The notes: generated by a model from the sequence alone, not told the origin. Counted from the stretch's first letter, positions 28,390-35,750 are shown. The stretch is 35,750 nt of DNA from Verrucomicrobia bacterium ADurb.Bin070 (GCA_002071025.1 MWEJ01000006.1:1-35750), one strand, 5' to 3'. Translations and numbers: made by a program.

Positions 28390-28427
28390 ATGTCAGACCC
28401 GTCTGGCGGATCAGATGCGTCTGACAT
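28390..28427. repeat. REP-like hairpin between nfeD and the SPFH gene
   Basis: ATGTCAGACCCGTCTG pairs with CAGATGCGTCTGACAT (16 positions, one mismatch and one G-T wobble) around GCGGAT. No T-run follows on either strand, so it is not a standard terminator. It may be a REP-type palindrome or a processing/stability hairpin separating two genes that are otherwise an operon. Confidence 0.6.
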
Positions 28428-28451
28428 TCTGAAAAAAAGAAGGAAAGAGTC

Positions 28452-29369
28452 ATGCAACCCCAATTCATCGGTTATCTGATCGCGTTCGTTGTGGTCTATA
28501 CCATCTGGAAGTGCGTGCGCATCGTGCCGCAGAAGCAGGCGTTTATCGTGGAGCGGCTGGGAAAATACCACTGCACGCTCGACGCGGGCCTCCACCTGCT
28601 GATGCCGGTCATCGACCGCGTCTCCTACAAGCATACGCTCAAGGAGCAGGCGATCGACGTGCCGCCGCAGCAGTGCATCACGCGCGACAACATCACGGTC
28701 GAGGTCGACGGCATCCTCTACCTTCAGGTGATGGACCCGGCCAAAGCCTCCTACGGCATCGGCAACTACCTCTTCGCCACCACGCAGCTCGCGCAGACCA
28801 CCATGCGCTCCGAGATGGGCAAGCTGGAGCTGGACCGCAGTTTTGAGGAGCGCATGCACATCAATGGCGCGATCGTCGAGGCCGTGGACAAGGCGTCCGA
28901 CCCCTGGGGCATCAAGGTCACGCGCTACGAGATCAAGAATATCACGCCCCCGCAGACCATCCGCGACGCGATGGAGAAGCAGATGCGCGCCGAGCGCGAA
29001 AAGCGCGCCCTGATCGCCGAATCCGAGGGCGACCGCCAGGCCAAGATCAATCGCGCCGAAGGCGAGAAGCAGCAGGCGATCGCGATCTCTGAGGGCGAGA
29101 AGATGAAGCGCATCAACGAGGCGGGCGGCCGTGCGCAGGAGATCCTGCTGGTGGCCGAGGCCCAAGCCAGCGGCATCCGCCAGGTCGCCTCGGCGATCAA
29201 CGATCAGGGCGGCATGAACGCGGTGAATATGCAACTCGCGCAGCAGTATCTGAACGAATTCGGCAAGCTCGCCAAGACCAACAACACGATGATCATCCCC
29301 TCCGACCTGGCGAACGTGTCCGGCATCCTCAAAGCCGTCACGACCGTGCTCAAAGAGGTCAAATCGTAA
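28452..29369 (+). CDS. SPFH/Band-7 (stomatin/QmcA-like) protein
   Basis: 305 residues: an N-terminal membrane helix (FIGYLIAFVVVYTIWKCV), the SPFH domain (IVPQKQAFIVERLGKYHCTL ... PPQQCITRDNITVEVDGILY ... LAQTTMRSEMGKLELD), and an Ala/Glu/Lys-rich coiled coil (MRAEREKRALIAESEGDRQA and following) to ~250. Such proteins form large membrane-associated assemblies linked to membrane microdomains and protease regulation. A GGAAAGAG ribosome-binding site precedes the ATG. It is paired with the NfeD gene 73 bp upstream. Confidence 0.95.
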   Translation: MQPQFIGYLIAFVVVYTIWKCVRIVPQKQAFIVERLGKYHCTLDAGLHLLMPVIDRVSYKHTLKEQAIDVPPQQCITRDNITVEVDGILYLQVMDPAKASYGIGNYLFATTQLAQTTMRSEMGKLELDRSFEERMHINGAIVEAVDKASDPWGIKVTRYEIKNITPPQTIRDAMEKQMRAEREKRALIAESEGDRQAKINRAEGEKQQAIAISEGEKMKRINEAGGRAQEILLVAEAQASGIRQVASAINDQGGMNAVNMQLAQQYLNEFGKLAKTNNTMIIPSDLANVSGILKAVTTVLKEVKS

Positions 29370-29632
29370 TCAGGCGAACGTGACTTCCTGGCCGTGAAAC
29401 AGGGAGTTGCCGCCCGCGACGTACAGCAACGCCGTCGGGGAGAAGCGCTCCCGCACCGTGATGTGGAGATGGCCCGAAAGGATGCCCTTTAACAGGGGCT
29501 CGGTTTTGAGATACGCGATGAAGTCGCGCGTCGTCGGGGCAGACGTAGCCGTAGACGGCGTCGAGCGTCACGAAGTTGACGCCGTTCACCACCCGCGCGT
29601 GCAGGCGCAGATCGAAGGGGAACACCTTGCAT
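29370..29632 (-). pseudogene. C-terminal remnant of a metallophosphoesterase
   Basis: Two overlapping minus-strand frames give one protein-like sequence: FPFDLRLHARVVNGVNFVTL DAVYGYV in the first, then after a +1 shift near 29540 TRDFIAYLKTEPLLKGILSG HLHITVRERFSPTALLYVAG and a stop at 29370-29372. GILSGHLH is the C-terminal metal-binding GHxH motif of calcineurin-like phosphoesterases. The N-terminal two-thirds, including the D-x-H and NHD motifs, is absent: the fragment begins at the end of the adjacent secreted-protein gene. Truncated and frameshifted, so dead. Confidence 0.65.
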
Positions 29633-29635
29633 GGT

Positions 29636-32005
29636 TTATTCCATCTCGAACACCTGGTCGCGCGGCTGATCGCCCCAGTATCCAAAGCCAAAGTTGAGAG
29701 TCGCAAGTCCCGCGCTCACGGTGATCTCGTACCACGCCCCGCCATTTTGTGACGGCGTATCGGTCACCAGGAAAAAGCGGCCCTGCGCATCCGTGACGAC
29801 AGTCTGTCCGTCAAGGCTGGTGCCGACCACGGCGCCGGCCACCGGTAATGCGTGGCTGCTGTTGGCCCAGACGGTGCCTTGGATGGCGATGCGGGGTGAC
29901 ACTTCCTCGTTGGGATAACATTCACGCACGCGGTAGAAACGCGTTTGGAGATATTGCGCGTCCACGTCGTCGTATTGATAGGTCGCCCCGTTGTCCCAAT
30001 ACTGATCCAGCGGCGTCCAGCGTTGCAGGTTTTGCGAAACTTCCAGCGCGTAGGGCTGGTCCGTTTCGCCGCCGCTGGCGAAGATGCGGGCCGTGCCGCC
30101 GAAGAGCTGCAAATCAAGCACGGGCGCCGCCGGCTCGCCGGTGGTCTGCAGGGTGAAGCGGGTCTGGCTTTCAAAAGCCGCCACGGCGACGGCGTCAGGG
30201 TAGGACGCGACGTCAAGGTCGGTGATGCGCACGAAATACAAAGTCGCCTGATAACTGCGGCCTGGTTTGAGGGTGCCAGCGGGGATTTCATATTGCGTGC
30301 CGCTCACGAGATCCGTGCCTTCGACCCACACCACCTCGGTGCCGTGTTGATCGAGGATTTCCAGCTCGATCAGGCCGTCGCCGGGGGCGAGGGTTCCAAA
30401 GTCATTGTTCCAATCGGCCAGGGCGTCCCATGTGATGATCTGCGGCGCTGCGGGATCGACCGTCTGCAAGTCGGCTAGATTGGTGACGGTGGGGGCGTCC
30501 GGGTATTGATCGCTCGTTCCGAGGCTGAGCGTGACGGTTTGCGAACCGTCGTCCAGCCCATCCAGGGCGAATTGATAATCGCCGTTCGGATAGAAGCGGT
30601 CGAGGTCTGTCTTGGAGCCGTATTCGCCCGGAACTTCGTATTCGTCGCCATTCCAGGGATCAGCATAAAGCGGTCCGCTGCGACCGTTTGCCGCTGCGGT
30701 CAGAGTGGCGGATTTCAAGCGGTTGGGAGCATGGGCCTTTACATCCACAATGGCCTCGAACCTGCCATCCGACACGGGGGACGAGTTGGTCTGGATATGA
30801 TAGTGCGTCTTGAACAAGCCGATGAACCCGACATCCGGCGGGGTTTCGGGCATGTCCGTGCCGGTGCGGAACGAGCCGGTAGGAGTGCCGCTGAGGGCGA
30901 AGCCTGCGGCGTCCCGGAATCCGGCGAGGTTGAGCGTCCAGCCGATTTGGCTGTCCGGCGGCAAAACATCGGAGAACTTGCATAGCAGCGCCGTGTCTCC
31001 TTGCGTCCATTGATAACTGAAGGTTCCCGTGCTTAACGGGCCGCCGTCCTTGGTCCAGGCAATCGAGATGTGTGCGGGCGACATGGGATGGGAAAAGTGA
31101 AAAGCCACAGCGGAATCGCATGCCACCTCGTGTGCTCCGTCCTGCGGATTGGGTAGCAGCAAGGTGGAGCCGAGCGCCGTGTCGGACAGCGCGGCGGTGC
31201 GGATGCGGAAACCGGTGAGCTTGTAATAACCGGCAGTCGCCAACGCAGGCGAGGTTTCGATATCCACCGTCTTGACAAACAGCACCTCGCCCTGATAGTC
31301 GGTGCCGGCCACCAGCGTCCCGGCAGGGATCTCCGCCTGTGTCGCGGTGCCGTCCAATGCGCCGGGAGATCCGGGCGCGCCGCTTTGCCAAACGACCATA
31401 CCGTCGTTCTCGCCGCCGAGCTGGATGACTTGGCAACGGATGAAGTCCTGCGCGGTTCCGCCCATGTCGGACCACTGCACGGTGACGGGAGAAGATGCGG
31501 CGGCGGCTTGCAGGGCGTTGAAATTGGTAATGTGCGGCACGGGTGGATACGTGTCGCCGGTCAATGATAAAACCGTGGCATATGCGCCTTCGTTCAACAT
31601 CACGGCGTAGTCGCCATCCGGGCGCGCGGTGTTGAGATCCAGCGGCGCGTGATATCCGCTTTCGGCGCTGATCTCGGCGGATTCAGGTTCCTCCACATCC
31701 CGCAGCAGGTTCATCACCTCACCGCCGGGCACGGTGACGCTGCCGGAAAACAGAGAGTCCGGCGCAGTGCCGAACGCCAACGCCTGGAACACGTATGGCG
31801 GCTCTTCCTGCTCCCCCTCGTTCTGAACTTCCCCGGTTTCGTTCCAAATCCGCCACTCGCCCAGAGCGACGATCTGATCGCTGGTCTGGGCGAACTCCTG
31901 ACCTTTCATGACCGCCACAAAGCCGACGTCGGCAGCCAGCGAGGGAAGCAGAAACAGCGGCCAAAGAGCGACAAACAACGTGTGAGCGAGGCGTGAAACA
32001 GCCAT
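29636..32005 (-). CDS. Large secreted protein with internal duplication
   Basis: 789 residues from MAVSRLAHTLFVALWPLFLL, a signal peptide; an ATG at 32023 adds six residues. Two ~240-residue halves are related: each starts DVGF(V/I), continues to a YP-x-x-P-x-(I/V)-TN segment, and has an EIPAGTL ... Y.(G/A).(V/L).FV element (about 26-271 and 390-621). Between them is a bacterial Ig-like domain of the Big_5 type (LPNPQDGAHEVACDSAVAFH FSHPMSP). Near the end come a verrucomicrobial-style segment (YALEVSQNLQRWTPLDQYWD) and a carboxypeptidase-regulatory-like fold (IQGTVWANSSHALPVAGAVV G). No catalytic site is recognised; probably a surface or secreted structural protein. Confidence 0.75.
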   Translation of the reverse strand: MAVSRLAHTLFVALWPLFLLPSLAADVGFVAVMKGQEFAQTSDQIVALGEWRIWNETGEVQNEGEQEEPPYVFQALAFGTAPDSLFSGSVTVPGGEVMNLLRDVEEPESAEISAESGYHAPLDLNTARPDGDYAVMLNEGAYATVLSLTGDTYPPVPHITNFNALQAAAASSPVTVQWSDMGGTAQDFIRCQVIQLGGENDGMVVWQSGAPGSPGALDGTATQAEIPAGTLVAGTDYQGEVLFVKTVDIETSPALATAGYYKLTGFRIRTAALSDTALGSTLLLPNPQDGAHEVACDSAVAFHFSHPMSPAHISIAWTKDGGPLSTGTFSYQWTQGDTALLCKFSDVLPPDSQIGWTLNLAGFRDAAGFALSGTPTGSFRTGTDMPETPPDVGFIGLFKTHYHIQTNSSPVSDGRFEAIVDVKAHAPNRLKSATLTAAANGRSGPLYADPWNGDEYEVPGEYGSKTDLDRFYPNGDYQFALDGLDDGSQTVTLSLGTSDQYPDAPTVTNLADLQTVDPAAPQIITWDALADWNNDFGTLAPGDGLIELEILDQHGTEVVWVEGTDLVSGTQYEIPAGTLKPGRSYQATLYFVRITDLDVASYPDAVAVAAFESQTRFTLQTTGEPAAPVLDLQLFGGTARIFASGGETDQPYALEVSQNLQRWTPLDQYWDNGATYQYDDVDAQYLQTRFYRVRECYPNEEVSPRIAIQGTVWANSSHALPVAGAVVGTSLDGQTVVTDAQGRFFLVTDTPSQNGGAWYEITVSAGLATLNFGFGYWGDQPRDQVFEME

Positions 32006-32038
32006 TTTATGGTCCGTATACATCCGACCCTCCGGATC

Positions 32039-33367
32039 CTACCGTGCCAGGTAACCGCACGGTAGCGTGCGTTCCCCGGACTTGGCCCCGCTCTTCCAGG
32101 CGGTGGCGAAGCCCGCGTGCCAGCCGGACCAGGCCGACCAGGTGCCGCCGAGGCTCTCGCGGATGCGGACGAAGTGCAGGACGTTGTCGTCCAGGCCGTC
32201 CTTGCCCGCGCGCGGCCCCGCGAAGACACCGTTCTTTGTATCGACGGTCAGCCGGTCCTTGCCCCTCACCCCGCCTCTCCACACGACCACGCAGTCGATC
32301 TCGATCGGATGAAAGGTGCCGGGGACGCCGTCATACATTTTGTCAGGCCTCAGCGGCTTCTGCGCACCCTCCGCAACTTCCACCTCGAAGGCCTCCGCCT
32401 TCGGATGGCCGGCGGCCAGGCGCAGCTCCGGGTTCGGACCGCTGCGGGCCGGGCCGATGGGGCCGCTCTGGGACAGGGCCAGGGCATCGTAGTAACGGTG
32501 CTGATCCTTCGGGCTGCCGCCGTTCCAGTAGGCGTCCCACATCATCTCGGTGAGCCCGATCTTCTTCCATCCGGCGCTCAGATCATCGTTGGGGATGTCG
32601 GCGATCAGTTTGCCATCCGCCCAGGCCTGAACGTGGTCGCTGCGCGGCTTGTCGCCCAGAGTCACCGCCAGCTCCATGTGCACCCAGCGTCCGATGTTCT
32701 CCGGGTTGCTGCACGAGAACCGGGTCACCGACTTGGGTATCCATTCGCGGTGTGTGCCCGGCGCGGCGGTGTGGCGCTCGATGGCGATGAAGGCCTCGGG
32801 GCTTTCATTATCGATCCAGTAGTGGACCGTGTAGATGCGCGTGTGGCCGGCACCCTGGCAGCGGAGTCGCGCGGTTTTGGGCGGGAAGTGAACCTTGCCG
32901 TCGACGACCGCATCGAAGCCATCCTCAAATTTGTGGTACCAGCGGGCATAGATTCGCGTCACCTGGGTCTTGTCCTCGATCCGGGAGGCGAAGAGCGGGC
33001 TGTCGCCGAAGAACCGCGAGACCCAGCCGGCGCTGCCCTTGTCCGGCGCGTCATAGGTCTGGCGGTTGATGTAGGACTGGTCGAGCCCCTTCTTCCCGTC
33101 GAAGGCGTCCGCCTCGGAAATGCTGAACTTGCCGGGCCCCTCGGCGACATCGAAGAAACGGTCCTTGAGCGCCACCAGCGCCTCGAAGTCCTCGCTGAAA
33201 AAGCTGCCCTCGACGGCCGGATCCTGCTTCAATGGGACGACACGCTCGATGCGCGGCACCGGAGCCGGCATCGATGCGGACGGGGTATCCGCTGCGGCGG
33301 TGCCCCCGCATAGACAGACGAGAAGCATGCTTGGGCGGGTGATACGGCCAAGGAATCGTTTGTGCAT
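32039..33367 (-). CDS. Secreted protein, possible ConA-fold polysaccharide-binding or lyase
   Basis: 442 residues with a signal peptide (ITRPSMLLVCLCGGTAAA). The middle (VTRIYARWYHKFEDGFDAVV; GRWVHMELAVTLGDKPRSDH VQAWADGKLI) has the look of concanavalin-like jelly-roll domains of polysaccharide lyases and LamG proteins, where the measured shape is given by alternating beta strands and a 'WvHmElav' strand. I cannot name a family. AAGGATCC precedes the ATG. It lies 33 bp upstream of the duplicated secreted protein on the same strand, so the two are probably co-transcribed. Confidence 0.65.
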   Translation of the reverse strand: MHKRFLGRITRPSMLLVCLCGGTAAADTPSASMPAPVPRIERVVPLKQDPAVEGSFFSEDFEALVALKDRFFDVAEGPGKFSISEADAFDGKKGLDQSYINRQTYDAPDKGSAGWVSRFFGDSPLFASRIEDKTQVTRIYARWYHKFEDGFDAVVDGKVHFPPKTARLRCQGAGHTRIYTVHYWIDNESPEAFIAIERHTAAPGTHREWIPKSVTRFSCSNPENIGRWVHMELAVTLGDKPRSDHVQAWADGKLIADIPNDDLSAGWKKIGLTEMMWDAYWNGGSPKDQHRYYDALALSQSGPIGPARSGPNPELRLAAGHPKAEAFEVEVAEGAQKPLRPDKMYDGVPGTFHPIEIDCVVVWRGGVRGKDRLTVDTKNGVFAGPRAGKDGLDDNVLHFVRIRESLGGTWSAWSGWHAGFATAWKSGAKSGERTLPCGYLAR

Positions 33368-33378
33368 AGGATGGATCC

Positions 33379-33546
33379 TTATTTGAATTCGATTACGTTA
33401 AGCAACGCGACTTCCTTGAAGTCCTCCTAGGCGATGACCACCGCCCAAGGGTTTCCGTGTGAAGTAACTGTAATACGCTCGCGACGCGATATCGCCGCCT
33501 GGATATCCCCCATCCGATTTCTGAAATCAACCAATTACGCTTCCAT
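33379..33546 (-). pseudogene. Decayed Phd/YefM-type antitoxin gene
   Basis: One minus-strand frame from ATG 33544-33546 to TAA 33379-33381 reads MEA-stop-LVDFRNRMGDIQAAISRR, ERITVTSHGNPWAVVIA, stop, EDFKEVALLNVIEFK. The block 'DFRNRMGDIxAAxxRxERITVTxHGxPxAVVI-x-xEDF' is the N-terminal domain of Phd/YefM antitoxins as I know them. Two in-frame stops (TAA 33535-33537, TAG 33427-33429) interrupt it, and the C-terminal toxin-binding part is missing. No toxin gene is visible. A short product from the TTG at 33532-33534 cannot be excluded. Confidence 0.55.
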
Positions 33547-33631
33547 AGTCAACCCCCAATATACTTACTTAAGATATACATATTATAACATGAGACGGTT
33601 CGCGGCACAAGGGATCAAAACGAAGAACACG

Positions 33632-33830
33632 GGCAATTCGGCAATTCTGCAACGTCTTTTACGTCTTGGCCAAACGGGTGTTCGACGCGGGTCCTTGGGA
33701 CGAACTGGAGGAGAGCCAGATGATCGCCGTCGAGCACAACGCCGAATACACGGACTTCATCAGCGTGACGGGGGCCTTGGGCACGCACTTCGCCGCCGCA
33801 GTCATGCGCGCAAATGGCCGAGTGAAAGGA
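33632..33830 (+). pseudogene. Protein fragment of unknown family (DUF7309/DUF6930-like?)
   Basis: A plus-strand frame reads RQFCNVFYVLAKRVFDAGPW DELEESQMIAVEHNAEYTDF, then ISVTGALGTHFAAAVMRANG. It is protein-like and resembles domains with a W..L.E...I.V......FVSVTG..GEHFA.A.Y pattern, which I recall loosely under names such as DUF7309 or DUF6930. There is no proper start codon or ribosome-binding site, and the right part overlaps the end of the opposite-strand AAA_14 gene, where the sequence loses character. Probably a gene fragment left by rearrangement. Confidence 0.35.
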
Positions 33831-35055
33831 CATGGATGCCGTCCGGGCGCGTGTAGCTGGCCTGTCCGCCGGTGATGACGCAGAAAGAGGCGAGGCGCGA
33901 GAGCTTCGGCTCCGTCAGGCGGGTGCGCAGCTTGCCGAAGTTCGCCACGGCTCCCTCGATCGCACGCTCGCCGCCGAGTTTCACCTCGACCCCGATCCAA
34001 TCGCCGCACCGGCGCTCGACGATGGCATCGATTTCAAGACCGGTTGAATCGCGGTAATGAAAAACTTTTGCATCCGAAACATCGGCGTAAACCCGCAGAT
34101 CCCTGACCGCAAGCGATTCGAACAGCAGCCCCATCGCGTTTAAATCGTTCAGCAAGCCGCCGGGAGTCACGCCCAGCGCGGCGGTCGCGAGGGAAGGATC
34201 GATAAAATGCCATTTCGGCTTGACCCGCGTCTGGATGCTTGATCGGATGTGCGGCTTCCAGGCGGGCAGTTCCTCCAACACGAAGATCCTCGCCAGTTGA
34301 TCCAGGTATTTCCTGACGGTCGGTACCGAGAGGTTGCCAGAGGGAATCTCGGCCTCCTCCGCCAATTTCTGGAGCGACGCTTCCGTGGCGGTGTTTCTGG
34401 CCAGCGCTTTGAACAGCGCAGCCATCCTAAGAGGATCGGGACGACCGTCAACCGTCCGGAGGTCGACATCCGCAAGGTTATCCACATAGTCAGTCAGCGC
34501 ATCCATCGCGGCACTGGCATCCAACCTGTGCAACGCTGGCCAGCCGCCTTTGACGATGAACTCCGCAAACTCCGGAACGGTCGGTCCATTCATACCGCCC
34601 AGAGCCGTTCCTTTTTTGAACAAGTCTGCGAAATGAACCTGCCCCGTGCTCTTCCCCTGTTCGGACAACGTCATCGGACGTAAGGTCAGCCTCGCCATGC
34701 GCCCAGCGCCGGTATGCCGTGTCCTGTCCTCGGCGGGCGCGGCGGAGCCCGTCAATATGAACTGGCCGGGTAGTCCGCGCGCGTCAATCTCCGCCCGGAT
34801 GGAATTCCAGATGGACGGCGCGAGTTGCCATTCGTCGATCAATCTCGGGACCGCACCCGTCAAAAGAGCCTCGGGGGTCAGCTCTGCGGCGCGGATCCAT
34901 TCTGCGCGCTGGTCAAGACGAACGGAACTGGCGGCATGGTGCAACGCCGTGGTTGTTTTTCCGACAGCCCTTGGGCCACGGAGCACAAGCGCTCCCGAGG
35001 ATTTCAGCTTCCGTTCAACCAAGTCGTCAATCAATCGTGGTTCATAGGCGTTCAT
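33802..35055 (-). CDS. AAA_14/DUF4143 family ATPase
   Basis: 417 residues, full length for the family. The AAA_14 ATPase half has Walker A LRGPRAVGKTTTALHHA (~26), Walker B LIDEWQLAPSIWNSIRAEID (~92), and the sensor strand FILTGSAAP. A winged-helix linker region follows (LSVPTVRKYLDQLARIFVLE ELPAW), then the DUF4143 C-terminal part with a PD-(D/E)xK-like motif (GLEIDAIVE ... WIGVEVKLGG). Such proteins are common accessory genes in anaerobes, of uncertain function. Three 23-bp-spaced direct repeats sit right upstream of the ATG, suggesting a dedicated regulator or self-regulation. The downstream neighbourhood is full of gene remnants. Confidence 0.92.
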   Translation of the reverse strand: MNAYEPRLIDDLVERKLKSSGALVLRGPRAVGKTTTALHHAASSVRLDQRAEWIRAAELTPEALLTGAVPRLIDEWQLAPSIWNSIRAEIDARGLPGQFILTGSAAPAEDRTRHTGAGRMARLTLRPMTLSEQGKSTGQVHFADLFKKGTALGGMNGPTVPEFAEFIVKGGWPALHRLDASAAMDALTDYVDNLADVDLRTVDGRPDPLRMAALFKALARNTATEASLQKLAEEAEIPSGNLSVPTVRKYLDQLARIFVLEELPAWKPHIRSSIQTRVKPKWHFIDPSLATAALGVTPGGLLNDLNAMGLLFESLAVRDLRVYADVSDAKVFHYRDSTGLEIDAIVERRCGDWIGVEVKLGGERAIEGAVANFGKLRTRLTEPKLSRLASFCVITGGQASYTRPDGIHVLSLGHLRA

Positions 35056-35076
35056 GTCAACAGAGTATCATCGTAA

Positions 35077-35145
35077 TTTCGATTTTGCAACGCCAACACT
35101 TTCGATTTTGCAACAATTTTAATTTCGATTCTGCAATATCCGGAA
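35077..35145. repeat. Three direct repeats with exact 23-bp period upstream of AAA_14 gene
   Basis: TTTCGATTTTGCAA occurs at 35077-35090 and 35100-35113, and as TTTCGATTCTGCAA at 35123-35136; each copy starts 23 bp after the last. The spacers are unrelated, so this is an array of binding sites rather than a simple tandem duplication. The nearest copy is 21 bp before the ATG at 35055 (minus strand), in the promoter/leader. Probably an operator array read as TTGCAAAATCGAAA in the direction of the gene. Confidence 0.8.
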
Positions 35146-35503
35146 CCTTTTGCATGCAAGCAACGATGTACAAAGGACCAGGTTGGAATGGCGCTAAGAT
35201 AAGCCGCGGCTCGGCGCAGCCTCGCCCTCCACACTGCGCTTCGCCCGGGAAATGGAGGGCGAAGCTGTGCGTCGCGTGGCGTGACTGGCCCCACACGGTG
35301 ACGGACCCCGAGGCCGAGGCGGTGGTGCCATGACCGCCGTGCTTCAAGTACGGCGGGACGTCCCGGACCGCCGAAACCAGCGTGCTTGCCCGGCGGGACG
35401 AACGTCGTCCGTTTCCGGATCGCGGTTACGGAGGTCGTGGACACGAGCACGGTGCCCATACGCTTTTACCGGGCGGTGAGCCCCTGACAGAAGAAGGGGA
35501 AAG
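35146..35503. other. Gap with palindromes and no supported gene
   Basis: Frames are open on both strands because the DNA is G+C-rich, but none has a recognisable product or a good start. TCGCCCTCCA (35222-35231) and TGGAGGGCGA (35254-35263) are inverted copies, and CCGCCGT/ACGGCGG (about 35335-35357) forms a 7-bp hairpin. This looks like intergenic repeat debris. Confidence 0.4.
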
Positions 35504-35702
35504 AACGCTCAACGTTTAACGCCCAACTCTCAACGCTCAAGTGGGGAAACGGGAAAAAACGCTCAACGTTCAACTCTCAACGTTCAAGTGGGGAACGTTC
35601 AATTTTCAACGCTTCAAGTGGGAAGAACTGCGAACGACTGCCAAGCCCTACGTTTTTTTTACTTTTTTACTTGAACGTTGAGCGTTGAACGTTGAACGTT
35701 CT
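35504..35702. repeat. Degenerate heptamer array with inverted arms
   Basis: Left part: AACGCTC-AACGTTT-AACGCCC and related 7-base units (consensus AACGYTC), grouped in two or three blocks each closing with AAGTGGGG or AAGTGGG (about 35504-35630). Right part (about 35669-35702): the same units in inverted orientation (TTGAACG-TTGAGCG-TTGAACG). Between them is a T-rich stretch (CGTTTTTTTTACTTTTTTAC). The arms could form long hairpins. The right arm starts one base after the stop of the minus-strand gene at the window edge, so it forms that gene's 3' region. Confidence 0.75.
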
Positions 35703-35750
35703 TTACATCATCACATAGAACAGCACGGCGAAGAAGTGGCAGAGCGTGCC
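35703..35750 (-). CDS. C-terminal end of an unidentified (membrane?) protein
   Basis: The minus strand reads GTLCHFFAVLFYVMM and a TAA at 35703-35705, running off the right edge. The hydrophobic end suggests a membrane protein. Only 15 residues are visible, so nothing more can be said; the heptamer array begins immediately after its stop. Confidence 0.45.
   Translation of the reverse strand, partial: GTLCHFFAVLFYVMM

Noticed and set aside
28390-28427. Rho-independent terminator after nfeD
   Set aside because: No T-run follows the stem on either strand.
33434-33856. A 140-codon plus-strand hypothetical gene
   Set aside because: The frame crosses the antitoxin remnant and mixes unrelated segments; the protein-like part at 33632-33830 is in another frame.
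35052-35459. Minus-strand frames of 96 and 135 codons upstream of the AAA_14 gene
   Set aside because: They cover the 23-bp repeats and palindromic debris and have no recognisable domain or ribosome-binding site.
35504-35702. CRISPR array
   Set aside because: The units are 7-base degenerate repeats without spacers of constant length, and no cas gene is present.

Overview
The window comes from a G+C-rich bacterial chromosome. The best taxonomic guess is the Planctomycetes-Verrucomicrobia-Chlamydiae superphylum, perhaps the Verrucomicrobiota/Kiritimatiellota/Lentisphaerota side. Support comes from a DUF1549/DUF1553 - DUF1501 - PPC-domain gene trio, a Lys/Ala/Pro-repeat histone H1-like protein, LamG-like and 'SQNLQRWTPL'-type secreted proteins, and remains of a four-helix-bundle (23S rRNA IVS-type) protein gene. 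This is inference from gene content; no 16S gene is present.

Layout. 1-320: a probable insertion-sequence end breaking a secreted-protein gene. 408-5521 (all minus): cupin protein, SWIM zinc-finger protein overlapping a SNF2 helicase, and an LTxxQ periplasmic protein. 5522-6004: a divergent, partly AT-rich gap with an inverted repeat and DnaA-box-like sites. 6005-16270 (all plus): a small cysteine-rich upstream ORF, dnaA, dnaN, tRNA-Gln(CTG), tex, mnmE, a membrane protein and mnmG. This is a replication-origin type neighbourhood: transcription diverges at about 5.5-6.0 kb, DnaA-box-like sites lie on both sides of dnaA and again upstream of mnmG, and a perfect parS-like palindrome sits inside mnmG. 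16373-21403 (minus): the PPC / DUF1501 / DUF1549-DUF1553 operon. 21601-24722: purM, the H1-like gene (minus), and a FetA/FetB-type ABC exporter. 24822-27590 (minus): a SurA/PpiD-like membrane chaperone and a FecR-domain protein. 27944-29369: an NfeD plus SPFH/Band-7 pair.

29370-35750 is an accessory-looking stretch: a decayed metallophosphoesterase fragment, two large secreted proteins, a dead Phd/YefM-type antitoxin, another gene fragment, an intact AAA_14/DUF4143 ATPase preceded by three direct repeats at an exact 23-bp period, a heptamer-repeat array with inverted arms, and the tail of a minus-strand gene.

Functional logic. DnaA, DnaN and the parS-like site concern replication initiation and segregation. 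MnmE and MnmG together make the cmnm5 modification at U34 of tRNAs. Tex and the SNF2/SWIM pair act in nucleic-acid transactions, NfeD/SPFH in membrane organisation, and PpiD-like/LTxxQ proteins in envelope quality control. The signals most worth a second look are the CCC-containing upstream ORF whose stop overlaps a possible dnaA GTG start, the parS-like site in a loop of mnmG, the 23-bp repeats before the AAA_14 gene, and the variant DnaA signature alongside non-canonical DnaA-box-like sites.
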